DNA from: Planctomycetaceae bacterium
Lineage (GTDB): Bacteria > Planctomycetota > Planctomycetia > Planctomycetales > Planctomycetaceae
Direction of reading: 5' to 3'
Length of the DNA: 58,476 bases
Assembly (NCBI GenBank): GCA_029259845.1
Contig: JAJDEI010000292.1
Coordinates: 1 to 58,476 of the forward strand
The notes under the pieces were generated by a model that did not search any database, was not told the origin of the DNA, and saw only the letters and a program-made list of their open reading frames with translations. Each line of letters begins with the position of its first letter. Position 1 is the stretch's first letter. Made by a program: the position numbers and the translations under genes. Below are positions 35,140 through 44,453 of the stretch, one piece after another.

Positions 35140-35250
35140 AGTGCAACGAACTCCTTAACTCGTGCTGTTGCTGGCGGATTCTCCGGTCAGCAGGAGGCCC
35201 ATTCTAGTCGTCGCTTCGACGGAGTTTGTCCAATAAATGAGAATCGGACG

Positions 35251-36192
35251 TTAAGTTGATTTCGTGCCGATGACAGATGTCAACCGATCAAGTGCGGCAA
35301 CCTCTTTGAGCCCCGCTTCTTCAAACCATCGCGTGACTTCGGATGGTGTATGAGTGAACGCATACTCTGGAGAAAGATTGTCAAAATCTCCCAACACCCT
35401 CATCCAGAATGTCCGCCCACTCTTGGGCGCCGATCCTGGAATCAAAGAATTAAACCTCCAGCCACCGGGGAGAGCTCGTATCCAGGTAAATAGCGATTGG
35501 TTCATAATACAACCCGCATATAGGACCCGATGCGGAAGTCGTGTTGTAATGACTCTCCAACGATTCGACGAAGCCTTCTGGTGCGGATGATAGACCCATA
35601 TCGAAATCCGTCCCTCTTCTGTCACTAAGGGGACCAGTGCCTGAAATGCGATCTTCGTGTCAGGCGTATGATGCAGGACTCCTATAGAATAGACGTTGTC
35701 GAAGCAACCATTTCGAAACGGCATCTCGAACAAATCACACTGCACCAAGTGTACGTTTTTCCGGGAACCGACAAAGTCCCGCGCCAATTCGATCGAATGC
35801 GTACTCAAATCGACTCCGATGACCTCACCTCCCAAGCGGTCCACAACATCCAAAAAACGTCCATAGCCACAACCGACTTCCAAGTTGAGCCCTGTCCGCA
35901 CAGATTCCTCATCGAAACCGGTAGTAGGAATGAATAGTCGATCCCCCGATCGATCTTTTTGATATCCATGAAAGTGCTTTCGCACATAGAGTCGCTGGAC
36001 CGAAAAGGAACCTGCGTACTTGTCGGCGTCAACGAACCTGGGAATCGAGCCACTGATCGGGAACTGCTGGCTACACGACGCACATGTCAACCGGCCAGTG
36101 ACAATTTCGTCGCCCTGCTGTTCGGAGACATGCAGCTGAAAATCTGACTCGCAGGTCGGACACGCGAGGTGCTTAAGGAGGGTCCGTTTCAT
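35251..36192 (-). CDS. SAM methyltransferase with N-terminal zinc-ribbon
   Basis: 313 aa. The first 50 residues contain four cysteines (HLACPTCESDF, TCASCSQQFP), a Trm112-like zinc ribbon, ending IPRFVDADKYAGSFSVQR. Then a class I methyltransferase: LNLEVGCGYGRFLDVV, VIGVDLSTHSIELARDFVG, NVYSIGVLHHTPDTKIAFQA. This two-part layout is common in EPS and O-antigen loci. The sequence is visibly lower in GC than the genes on both sides, suggesting recent acquisition. The start at MKRTLLKHLACP is set by the zinc ribbon. Confidence 0.87.
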   Translation of the reverse strand: MKRTLLKHLACPTCESDFQLHVSEQQGDEIVTGRLTCASCSQQFPISGSIPRFVDADKYAGSFSVQRLYVRKHFHGYQKDRSGDRLFIPTTGFDEESVRTGLNLEVGCGYGRFLDVVDRLGGEVIGVDLSTHSIELARDFVGSRKNVHLVQCDLFEMPFRNGCFDNVYSIGVLHHTPDTKIAFQALVPLVTEEGRISIWVYHPHQKASSNRWRVITTRLPHRVLYAGCIMNQSLFTWIRALPGGWRFNSLIPGSAPKSGRTFWMRVLGDFDNLSPEYAFTHTPSEVTRWFEEAGLKEVAALDRLTSVIGTKST

Positions 36193-36211
36193 CGTCTGAT
36201 CAATGCAAGAA

Positions 36212-37573
36212 TTAGACAGGAATTGGGTGAGGTTCGTCCGACGGCCCATGCTGCACATCGGCCCATTGCGGCACGACCTGAACCGGAACTAGCATCCATC
36301 GCCCCACAGGTGCGGCTACCATCACGCGGTCGTAAGCAGCGATGAGTGCAACCATCCAGTAGCCCCATTCGTTGTCCAACAGATCCCCAAACGCGGACGT
36401 GATACAGAAAGCAGCCATTCCGGCCAGCATCGCAGCACCTAACACGGCGTCTTTGGCGCGATCGGCCCGGCTCAACACCCTGGCCTTCCGGTAAGCAAGA
36501 ATGCAGGCATACCCGATCAGGGCGAACCGAAGTGCGAATCCCTGAATCCCCCACTGACAAGCCTCGTTGATCAGTCCGCTATGAACCGATCTCCTTTCAA
36601 AGTTGTGGCCGATCGCTGAAAGGTAGGCCATCCCGTACGCTCTCTTGAATCCGTCGCCCCCGGCCCCCAAAGGATGGTCCTGAATCATTCTTAGGCCCGC
36701 TCCCCAGTAATCCAGCCGGCTCTGGGCAGATGAGTCACGGTCCTCCTCGCTGGCAAACGTTGTAGAGAAGCGACGTGTGAGGCTCTCGTCCCGCATCAAC
36801 GCTAGCGTCCCCAATCCTCCCAGTAGGACGACAACCAATGCGATCCGCCGCGCCCTCCGCGGCGCAAACACCAGAAACACGGGTGCCGACAGCAAGGCTG
36901 CGAGAAAAGCGCCACGACTTTTCCCCATCAGCAACGTGTTGACCGTAAACGGTGCCGCCAGGATCACCCCCAGCCGCTGCCAGCGATTTCCGCAAAGCAG
37001 CACCGCCCCCATCAGCGGCATGATCGTGACGATCAGCGATCCGAGTTCGTTCGAGGCACGCGCGGTCGATGGTCCGATATTTTCCAACCGGCCCTTCACG
37101 TGCGATCCGGCATCGTTGACCTTCACTTCATAACCAATGTGGCCCAACGCGACGACGAAAATCATAATCATCGTGATGAGGTCACTGCGGTCGACAACGG
37201 CCGTCTTCATCAGGAAAAAGAGCAGCACGAACTTGAGCAACAGTTCGTACGCCTTGGCACTCACCGCCAAATCCGGCGCGAGCAGGAAATGGACGAACGT
37301 CGCATTCAAGGCGATCGCGATCATCAGGAAACTCAACCAGTCCGTGCGGTGCCGCTCGAACCAAGGCTGCCCTCTCAGGAGGACTGCAGCCAGGGTGATG
37401 ACTCCCGCAATCAGATTCCAACGGACCGACGCGATCGGCCCTCCCCACCACCACATCGTGGGGTCGCCGAAAAAGCTGAGAAAATACAGCGCAATCCCCC
37501 ACACCGGGCGCACGAAGGCCAAGACGGCGAACAGGCCGTACGCGGCCAGCCAGGCGAGGAGGGTGAGACTCAT
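36212..37573 (-). CDS. O-antigen ligase/polymerase family membrane protein (Wzy/WaaL-like)
   Basis: 453 aa, about ten or eleven membrane helices. It begins LLAWLAAYGLFAVLAFVRPV, contains a large periplasmic loop with RLDYWGAGLRMIQDHPLGAG and FERRSVHSGLINEACQWG, the usual signature (R...HPLxG...HS) of O-antigen polymerases/ligases. Exosortase loci frequently carry such a protein. It would polymerise repeat units in the periplasm or ligate the chain to an acceptor. The asparagine-synthase gene lies immediately downstream (3-bp gap), so both are co-expressed. No Wzx flippase was found in the window. Confidence 0.88.
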   Translation of the reverse strand: MSLTLLAWLAAYGLFAVLAFVRPVWGIALYFLSFFGDPTMWWWGGPIASVRWNLIAGVITLAAVLLRGQPWFERHRTDWLSFLMIAIALNATFVHFLLAPDLAVSAKAYELLLKFVLLFFLMKTAVVDRSDLITMIMIFVVALGHIGYEVKVNDAGSHVKGRLENIGPSTARASNELGSLIVTIMPLMGAVLLCGNRWQRLGVILAAPFTVNTLLMGKSRGAFLAALLSAPVFLVFAPRRARRIALVVVLLGGLGTLALMRDESLTRRFSTTFASEEDRDSSAQSRLDYWGAGLRMIQDHPLGAGGDGFKRAYGMAYLSAIGHNFERRSVHSGLINEACQWGIQGFALRFALIGYACILAYRKARVLSRADRAKDAVLGAAMLAGMAAFCITSAFGDLLDNEWGYWMVALIAAYDRVMVAAPVGRWMLVPVQVVPQWADVQHGPSDEPHPIPV

Positions 37574-37576
37574 AGA

Positions 37577-39445
37577 TTAAACTGCAGCCGTAAGTTGGTT
37601 TTGATGCCACCAACGGGCGAAGACGAGAAATCGCCAAAGTTGGCTTTTCCGCGAGCGTCGACCGCTGAAATGCTCCTCCGCCAAACCGCGGAGTTCGCGC
37701 ATATTAAACAGTCCCGATCGTTCGAGAGCCGCATCATGCAGCGCCTCGTTGAGCTGAGGTTTGAGCTCTCCCCGAAACCATTCCGTTAGGGGGATGGAGA
37801 AGCCGCGCTTCCTGGGATCGAGTACCGAAGCCGGCAGGTCGTCGCAGAACGTGTCCTTGAGGATCACCTTGGTGTCGCCGCCGCGAATTTTCCAACCGAC
37901 CGGCATCCGGGCCGCGGATTCGATGACACGGTAGTCGAGAAACGGTGAGCGGACCTCCAGTGAATGGGCCATCGACATGCGATCGACCTTCGTGAGGATG
38001 TCGTCCGCCAGGTACCAATTGACGTCGAATCTCGCGTATTTGGTGAGCGGGTCGCTCCATCCATTGGCATCCGCGGAATGCGGCTCGCCAAGGTCCTCCA
38101 GCAAGCTGTGATCAACCGTTTCGAGAAAGCCCCGAGAAAAGAAGTCGCGAGCCTCCATCTCCTGAGTCCCCACGGCAAAAAACTCCAAATTGCTCGTACC
38201 GAGACTGCGAAAATACATGCGCCCGGGTGCCGCGCGGGGCAACAGCCGGTGAATCCCCGACCCGACAGCCGCCCACACGGGCTGCAAACGGCCCGCTTCG
38301 CGGCGATCGAGGACGGCACGATACCGACGATACCCCCCAAAGCTCTCGTCGCCTCCATCACCAGCAAGTGCCACGGTGACGTGTTCCCGGGTCATCCGAG
38401 AGAGGTAGTACGTCGGCACGGCTGACGAATCGCCGAACGGTTCATCGCAGAACCGAATAATGTCATCCAGCACCGAAATTGCGTCCGGCTTCACGACGAA
38501 TTCCCGATGTTCGGTCCCGTACCGCTGGGCAACGGCCCGTGCGTACTCCCGTTCGCTGTAGCCCGCCTCTTCGAAGTCGATGAAGAATGTCTGGATCGGC
38601 CGGTCGCTGAGCTGCGCCATCAAAGCGACGGTGATACTCGAATCAAGTCCGCCACTTAGAAAGGCGCCCAACGGCACGTCACTGACCATGCGGAGTCTGG
38701 TCGCATCGGTCAGCAATTCACGCAGTGCCGGTCGGGCGGCGTGATAGTCCGTCGCCATCGGCTGATGCACCGGATACTCCCAGTACCGCTGCATCCGCAC
38801 TCCCCCCTGGTCAGCGACAAGAACAGTCGCTGGCGGAAGCTTGCGCACGTCCCGATAGATCGACCGCGGTTGGGGCACATACCCCAGCACCATATAGTTA
38901 TAGACAGCCTGCGGATCGAGCCGCCGCGGCACCTCTCCATCCTGCAGGATGGTCTTAATCTCTGAGCCAAAGACCAGCTTGCCGTTCACATCCGCGTAAT
39001 ACAGCGGCTTCTGCCCCAAACGGTCGCGGACGAGCAGGAAACGGCGTCGACGGATGTCCCATAAGGCGATAGCGAACATGCCGTTAAGATGCTCCGGAAA
39101 AGAGTCGCCGTACTCCTCGTAAAGATGAACAATCACTTCGGTATCGGTGTCCGTCGCGAACCGATGCCCTTTTGATTCGAGGATCGCCCGCAGTTCAGCG
39201 AAGTTGTAAATCTCTCCATTAAACACAACAACAACGGAACGGTCTTCATTAAAGATCGGCTGCGACCCGGTATCGAGGTCGATAATACTCAAACGACGCA
39301 TGCCCAGGGCCACCTGCTTATCGCAATAGATGCCCTCCTCATCAGGACCACGATGCACGATCTGGTCGCACATCTGCCGCGTCAGTGCAGCGCTCACGCC
39401 GGCTGCGCCTTCACGATAAGCGAATGTTCCACAAATCCCGCACAC
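37577..39445 (-). CDS. asnB: Asparagine synthase-type amidotransferase
   Basis: 622 aa. It starts with a GTG so that the chain begins M-CGICGTFAY, giving the N-terminal nucleophile cysteine of a class II glutamine amidotransferase after Met removal. A GGGAGAGG ribosome-binding site lies upstream. FNGEIYN, the PPi loop SGGLDSS, and GDGGDESFGGYRRY of the synthetase domain follow. Homologues in EPS loci (amidotransferase 1, exosortase A associated) probably amidate a uronic acid or other carboxyl group rather than free aspartate. This fits a uronate-containing polymer made by the 30439 dehydrogenase. The symbol refers to the family, not to a proven activity. Confidence 0.9.
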   Translation of the reverse strand: MCGICGTFAYREGAAGVSAALTRQMCDQIVHRGPDEEGIYCDKQVALGMRRLSIIDLDTGSQPIFNEDRSVVVVFNGEIYNFAELRAILESKGHRFATDTDTEVIVHLYEEYGDSFPEHLNGMFAIALWDIRRRRFLLVRDRLGQKPLYYADVNGKLVFGSEIKTILQDGEVPRRLDPQAVYNYMVLGYVPQPRSIYRDVRKLPPATVLVADQGGVRMQRYWEYPVHQPMATDYHAARPALRELLTDATRLRMVSDVPLGAFLSGGLDSSITVALMAQLSDRPIQTFFIDFEEAGYSEREYARAVAQRYGTEHREFVVKPDAISVLDDIIRFCDEPFGDSSAVPTYYLSRMTREHVTVALAGDGGDESFGGYRRYRAVLDRREAGRLQPVWAAVGSGIHRLLPRAAPGRMYFRSLGTSNLEFFAVGTQEMEARDFFSRGFLETVDHSLLEDLGEPHSADANGWSDPLTKYARFDVNWYLADDILTKVDRMSMAHSLEVRSPFLDYRVIESAARMPVGWKIRGGDTKVILKDTFCDDLPASVLDPRKRGFSIPLTEWFRGELKPQLNEALHDAALERSGLFNMRELRGLAEEHFSGRRSRKSQLWRFLVFARWWHQNQLTAAV

Positions 39446-39565
39446 AGGCCGACTACCTCTCCCCCAATGTTGAGCAGGAATACACCCAGGCCGGGTGAGA
39501 GTCTGCCTGAGTCGCGCGGACGCTCCTCTCCTCATCGCGCATCTGAAATGGGGGAAACTTGTGTC

Positions 39566-40981
39566 TCATGCGTAGACGGACTCCCGCACGATCGGCGATC
39601 TCATTGGCGCTGCCGGGTTGATCACATGGTCCAATTCGCCGGCAAGCAATTCGACCGTTCGTCGAACGTCGAACACCTCGCGAACATCATCCCACTTCTG
39701 CGAGTCGGACAACTCCGGGAACCGCGTGAGCGCCGATCGGATCGCGGTCGCGATCCCCTCCGCATCGTCGGGGCGGGCAACAACACCAATGTCGTGAGTG
39801 CGGATCAACTCGGCCGATGCTCCTTCGTCGGCCAACGCGAGAATCGGCTTCCCGAAGGACATCATTTCGAACAGCTTTCCAGGGACCTGAATGGCCGTCC
39901 CCGGCTGAAGCAGGACGAACAAATCCGCCCGGGCCATTCGGTTCAGGCACTCTGCATGGGGAACCGCAGGATCGATCGTCACCGCTCCTGCGAGTCCCTG
40001 TTCGGCAACGAAAGATTCCAGCACAAACCGCGGGTCGCACGCGCCGATCTGTTCGAACTCAATGCGAAGGCCCGCCCCACGCAGATCGGCAATCGCCTGC
40101 AGTAACGGTCGCGGGTCGCGTTTCCGGTACAGGGAACCCGGATGACACAACCGCACCGGCGCCTCGGCGTCAATCGACCTTGTTCCAATCGCACCGCTGC
40201 CTAACTGCCGAACCTGCTCGCTCAGTCGGGGATCACACGCATTGGGAATCGTGACAAACACGGATGAATCCCGGTCGCCGTAGAAGGACCGAAACTCGGC
40301 GGCCATCGGCTCGGTGTTCAGGATGACGCGGTCCGCGTGCCGAACACATGTCCGTTCGAACCGTCCCAGCAACCGCTGTCCCCAGGGGTTCTGCGCCTTA
40401 AAACCCCAAGGCCGACGTGCCCAGGGATCACGAAAATCCGCCAACCACGGTGTGCGAGTCATCCTCTTCACCGCCAGGCCGATCAGGTGTGTGCTGTGTG
40501 GCGGACCGGAGGTGACCACCACATCCGGCTGCGACTGGCGAACCATCGTAATCGCCTTCCGCACCGTCGCCACACTCCAGGCGATATCCTTGTCCGGTGT
40601 CGTGAGGGACAGATCACGGAGGTTTCTGGCGAACGATCGCAGCACGCCTGCATCGCGCTTCGCCGTCGCAGGCGAACGCTTTACCTCCGACGAAGTACCA
40701 GACCCGCTCTCACCCACGAACGTCCCGAGGTCGGACTTTACACCGTCAGACGTCCCATAGTCCCGCCCCAACGCCCGCGTCCGGCGGACAATCAAGTCGC
40801 GCGGCAGATCAAACTCGGCAGCCAACTCCTCACAAAGACCGTCTTCCGTCCCCTCGGACAGCACGCACGGCTCCCATCCCTGGTCCGGCAGGTGCCGCGT
40901 AAATCGGACGATCCGGTGAATCCCCGCACAGGTCGATGGCGGGAACGCCGTCGTGATAATCAAGACACGTCGCTGCGTCAT
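39566..40981 (-). CDS. GT4-type glycosyltransferase (WcaI-like)
   Basis: 471 aa GT-B enzyme. N-lobe: VLIITTAFPPSTCAGIHRIV, VVVTSGPPHSTHLIGLAVKR and PWLADFRDPWARRPWG, a set typical of WcaI/fucosyl-type enzymes. C-lobe: AVPHAECLNRMARADLFVLL and PGTAIQVPGKLFEMMSFGKP. The start ATG overlaps the TGA of the upstream GT (ATGA at 40978-40981). A Ser/Gly-rich loop around residues 85-110 is an insertion. Sugar specificity is not predictable from sequence. Confidence 0.9.
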   Translation of the reverse strand: MTQRRVLIITTAFPPSTCAGIHRIVRFTRHLPDQGWEPCVLSEGTEDGLCEELAAEFDLPRDLIVRRTRALGRDYGTSDGVKSDLGTFVGESGSGTSSEVKRSPATAKRDAGVLRSFARNLRDLSLTTPDKDIAWSVATVRKAITMVRQSQPDVVVTSGPPHSTHLIGLAVKRMTRTPWLADFRDPWARRPWGFKAQNPWGQRLLGRFERTCVRHADRVILNTEPMAAEFRSFYGDRDSSVFVTIPNACDPRLSEQVRQLGSGAIGTRSIDAEAPVRLCHPGSLYRKRDPRPLLQAIADLRGAGLRIEFEQIGACDPRFVLESFVAEQGLAGAVTIDPAVPHAECLNRMARADLFVLLQPGTAIQVPGKLFEMMSFGKPILALADEGASAELIRTHDIGVVARPDDAEGIATAIRSALTRFPELSDSQKWDDVREVFDVRRTVELLAGELDHVINPAAPMRSPIVRESVYA

Positions 40982-42210
40982 CTCGCGAGCGGCTCCGGCT
41001 GGGTGGCGGACGGAAAAGACGTCACCGTCTCCTTCTTCGGCCGTTGCGGCTGGTTCGCAGGCATCAACCGTTCGTAAAGGTCTTCATAAGCAGACAACAT
41101 CGTCTCCAACCCATAGCGCGAGCCGTGCCGAGCCGTTGCACGCTGCCCATGCCCCATTCTCGCCGGAGACGGAAGCATCCGCCCGATGCCTCGGGCCAGC
41201 TCGTCCGGACGTCCCGCGGCCACGATCACGCCGCAGCCATCCTCGTCACCACTCTCGGCACCGCCGATTTCGCCACCGACCAGCGTCCCGTTTTCTCCCA
41301 CGTCCGTCACCACCAAGGGCCGCCCCATCGCCATCGCCTCCAGCACCGATTGGCTCATCCCTTCGCTGAGACTGCAGTTCACGTAGATGTCCATCGCTTT
41401 CAACCAGTCGCCCACGTTCGATTGCTCACCCACCAGATGCACGCGATCGCCGACTCGCAATTCGGCAACCACCTCCCGGAGTAACGGCATCTCCGGCCCG
41501 TCGCCGACGATGACCACATGCACGCAACCGCCGCCCTGCTCCATTTGTGCTGCCGCGCGGATCAACGTGGGAAAATCCTTTACCGGCACCAGCCGCCCCA
41601 CGCTCCCCACCACAATCGCGTCCGCTGGAATCCCCTGCGACGCCCGCAGCCGCCGCGCCGCCTCCCCGGACGCGTCGTGACCGGGAACCTCCACACCGTT
41701 CGGGATCACCTGAATCGAGTCAGCCGCCACGCCCCACGTGCCGATTAAGTCGTCTCGCACAGAGCCCGCCACCGCCACCACCGCATCCGCGCGGCTGCAA
41801 GCCCAACGCGTCGCCATCCGCCGCGCCGCCTGCTTCCATCGTGCAGCGTCCTGTCCATGATGAAACATCCCCCGCTGAGCATGCACATGCGCCGGCGTCC
41901 CCGCCCACCGCCGCGCGAGCGTTGTCTCCACCAGCGTCACCCAGTTATGCGAATGCGCCACATCCACCCGTTCCCGCTTGAGCACCTCCGCCAACCGCCG
42001 CACCATCCGCCAATCATTTCCCGGCCGTTTCCGCAGCTCAAACACCGGCACATCGTCCCGCCCGATCCACGCCTCCGCCCCCCCCGACTCCGTCAAACAA
42101 ATCACCACCGGCCGAAACCGCCCCCGATCCAACCCCGCCCCCAACCGAGCCACACAACGCTCCAACCCCCCGTAACAAAAAGAGTTCACGATGTACGCGA
42201 CCGAAATCAT
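40978..42210 (-). CDS. GT4 family glycosyltransferase
   Basis: 410 aa. ISVAYIVNSFCYGGLERCVA is the characteristic N-terminus of GT4 retaining enzymes; NGVEVPGHDASGEAARRLRA, SVGRLVPVKDFPTLIRAAAQ and the EX7E motif in SEGMSQSVLEAMAMGRPLVV follow. The ATG (42210) shares one base with the TGA of the upstream GT2 (TGATG), giving tight coupling. The Pro/Lys/Gln-rich tail is not conserved-looking. It extends the repeat unit on the cytoplasmic side. Confidence 0.9.
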   Translation of the reverse strand: MISVAYIVNSFCYGGLERCVARLGAGLDRGRFRPVVICLTESGGAEAWIGRDDVPVFELRKRPGNDWRMVRRLAEVLKRERVDVAHSHNWVTLVETTLARRWAGTPAHVHAQRGMFHHGQDAARWKQAARRMATRWACSRADAVVAVAGSVRDDLIGTWGVAADSIQVIPNGVEVPGHDASGEAARRLRASQGIPADAIVVGSVGRLVPVKDFPTLIRAAAQMEQGGGCVHVVIVGDGPEMPLLREVVAELRVGDRVHLVGEQSNVGDWLKAMDIYVNCSLSEGMSQSVLEAMAMGRPLVVTDVGENGTLVGGEIGGAESGDEDGCGVIVAAGRPDELARGIGRMLPSPARMGHGQRATARHGSRYGLETMLSAYEDLYERLMPANQPQRPKKETVTSFPSATQPEPLAR

Positions 42211-43160
42211 CACCGCCGACCCTTCAAGGCAGCGATGCCCCAACCAGATGCCACTACCTTCCTCGTATACGGAACGTAGACGAGACCCTGGGGTACGACT
42301 CCGAGGGAAAGCCGGTGAAACATCCGAGCGCGATTCATGTCACCCACATTCCGATATCGCTCAGCAACAGAATGGTAGGCCCTGGCGAGCTTTCCTTTCA
42401 GCATTTTCATGTATTTGCTCGGTGGACGCATGCTCCGAATGGCACACCAGACGGCGGCCACGCTCAACTGATATCCAAGCGACTTAGACTCAGATTGAGC
42501 AGTGTCGTGAATGACATACTCCGCATCATCAATCACGGACACATTTCGACTAAACAACATCTTTGCTGTACAGAAAGTCCATGAAAAGCCGTGGTCATAG
42601 TACCGGTCGTCCAAGAGATGCTTTGCACCATACTTTTGATCGCGATAGTCGACAGAAAAGAAATTGCCATCAAAGCGACTTGACCGGAACAGCGTCGCGC
42701 AGGAAGCGTTCCAATTCCCCTGCAACAGCGAACCAAACAGATCTCGATTGTCAAATCGCTTCCGATCGATCACCAAGCGGCGACCGGAACCCTCGCCGCG
42801 AAAGCCGTCTGTCGCAACAGCATCGCACTCGGCGTCGTCCTGGAGGAACTCAAACCGCCTTGCGATTGATGTCGGGCCAAGTTCATCGTCGTCATCAAGG
42901 AAGCAGAAGCTGTCTGTAGACGCGGCATCTCTGCCCAGCGCCATCGCGTTCTGCTGACTTGGAAGTTTGTTTCGAACGGTGACGATCCGCTCACGTGATC
43001 CGATTAGCTTGAACAATTCCTCGTCGACAGATTCGCCGTTCACGCTGACGATAATCTGGACATCACAGAAGCTCTGCGCCTGGATTGATGCAATCGCGCG
43101 CATCAGCGACTCCCGTCGCGCTGTCGTGCATACGGTGGGGATGATGACGCTAACCGACAT
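42210..43160 (-). CDS. GT2 family glycosyltransferase
   Basis: 316 aa GT-A enzyme: MSVSVIIPTVCTTARRESLM, QIIVSVNGESVDEELFKLI, the donor motif CFLDDDDELGP, and LLDDRYYDHGFSWTFCTAKM. No membrane helices. GC content is clearly lower than in the housekeeping part of the locus, which continues into the genes up to about 47900. Its stop overlaps the next gene by one base. Role: transfer of one sugar to the growing lipid-linked unit. Confidence 0.86.
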   Translation of the reverse strand: MSVSVIIPTVCTTARRESLMRAIASIQAQSFCDVQIIVSVNGESVDEELFKLIGSRERIVTVRNKLPSQQNAMALGRDAASTDSFCFLDDDDELGPTSIARRFEFLQDDAECDAVATDGFRGEGSGRRLVIDRKRFDNRDLFGSLLQGNWNASCATLFRSSRFDGNFFSVDYRDQKYGAKHLLDDRYYDHGFSWTFCTAKMLFSRNVSVIDDAEYVIHDTAQSESKSLGYQLSVAAVWCAIRSMRPPSKYMKMLKGKLARAYHSVAERYRNVGDMNRARMFHRLSLGVVPQGLVYVPYTRKVVASGWGIAALKGRR

Positions 43161-43288
43161 CTATTACACGCCATAACATGGAAGGGTCTTTCTTGCCACT
43201 CAGTCATTCGACCGAGGGTGCGAGGCATGCATGTTCCTAGCGAATCCGTTCATCATCTCGCATTGCAAATCCGTGCTCCAGGCAGTCC

Positions 43289-44389
43289 CTAACGAGTCCC
43301 TTGCAGGACAACTTGAATGGCCTGCTCCGTCTGCTCCGCAACGCGATCCCAGTTGTAGAACGACTCCGCCTTCTGGCGCGCCGCCCGCCCAAAACGTTGC
43401 CGCAATTCAGGATCGCGCAACAACGAAACGACCGCCGATTGCATCTGATCCAAGCATTCGCCGACGAGGAGTCCATCAACTTTATGTGTTAATGTTCGGG
43501 AAATTTCTCCGACGTCAGTTGCAACAATTGGTTTCCCAGCCGCCATATATTCGTAGAGCTTGACGGGGGAGTTGTAGAACCCGCCATCTCCATAGGCGGT
43601 GAGGTCATACACGCACAGGCACACGTCCGCAACTGCCACATACCGACCGATGTCTTCGTGCGGCACGCGTCCCAACTGAACCACATTTGGTGGCAGATTC
43701 TGCAGATCGGCACGACGGTCTCCAGCCATGATGAATTGTGACTCGACGCTGGCCGCTTGGAGGCGACGAGCCAGTTCGACGATGATGCGGTCTCCCTCCC
43801 ACGGGAAATGCCCGGCTCCCATCCAGAAAATCGCGGGGAGCTTGGGATCGATCCGCGGGTCTCTGACCGGCACAACATGGGGAGAGAATCTCTGACAGTC
43901 GGCCCCGTTGGGGGCGTAGATCACATTGGTCAAGCCGATTGTTTCGCGGGCGTAACGAACCATCTCGCCGGACACGCAAAAAGTGACGTCAACATGGCGA
44001 GCCGCTTCCCTCGCCGCGCTTTCGAGAGTCCCAACTTCACTTGCTGCCCTGCCCTTGCTGATACACACCTCGCCAAGAGGTGCGTTCATTTCCCAAGCAA
44101 GAGGGATTCGCTTGATCCGCCGCAGCATTCGAAGAGATCGCGGCAACACGCCAGGCCGCTTATGATGTGCGGCCACCCGGCAATAGAAAGCGTCGGTCCA
44201 AAGAGCAGCTTGCAGGGCACCAATCCGCGACCGCGGGAACGTTTGGTGACCATCGCTTGCCGCGTCATCTCGGAAAACGGCCACCTCGTGCCCACGCTTC
44301 ACCAATGCACGTGACAATTGGCGAAAGTGTACACTTCCTCCACCAAAGGAGCCTTGTCCGGACACGGTTGAGACGAATGTAATCTTCAT
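43289..44389 (-). CDS. GT4-type glycosyltransferase
   Basis: 366 aa GT-B enzyme: MKITFVSTVSGQGSFGGGSV, HFRQLSRALVKRGHEVAVFR, IYAPNGADCQRFSP, FWMGAGHFPWEGDRIIVELA and SPVKLYEYMAAGKPIVATDV. The start was placed at the MKITF methionine; the longer frame upstream (to 44533) would overlap the next gene with no ribosome-binding site. A 128-bp gap separates it from the GT2 gene, with nothing recognisable in it. Confidence 0.87.
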   Translation of the reverse strand: MKITFVSTVSGQGSFGGGSVHFRQLSRALVKRGHEVAVFRDDAASDGHQTFPRSRIGALQAALWTDAFYCRVAAHHKRPGVLPRSLRMLRRIKRIPLAWEMNAPLGEVCISKGRAASEVGTLESAAREAARHVDVTFCVSGEMVRYARETIGLTNVIYAPNGADCQRFSPHVVPVRDPRIDPKLPAIFWMGAGHFPWEGDRIIVELARRLQAASVESQFIMAGDRRADLQNLPPNVVQLGRVPHEDIGRYVAVADVCLCVYDLTAYGDGGFYNSPVKLYEYMAAGKPIVATDVGEISRTLTHKVDGLLVGECLDQMQSAVVSLLRDPELRQRFGRAARQKAESFYNWDRVAEQTEQAIQVVLQGTR

Positions 44390-44453
44390 CTTTGGACCAA
44401 GGCGGTCGGCTCGGCAGCGCCACAAGCGGCTCCAATAACCCACATTTGGCGTT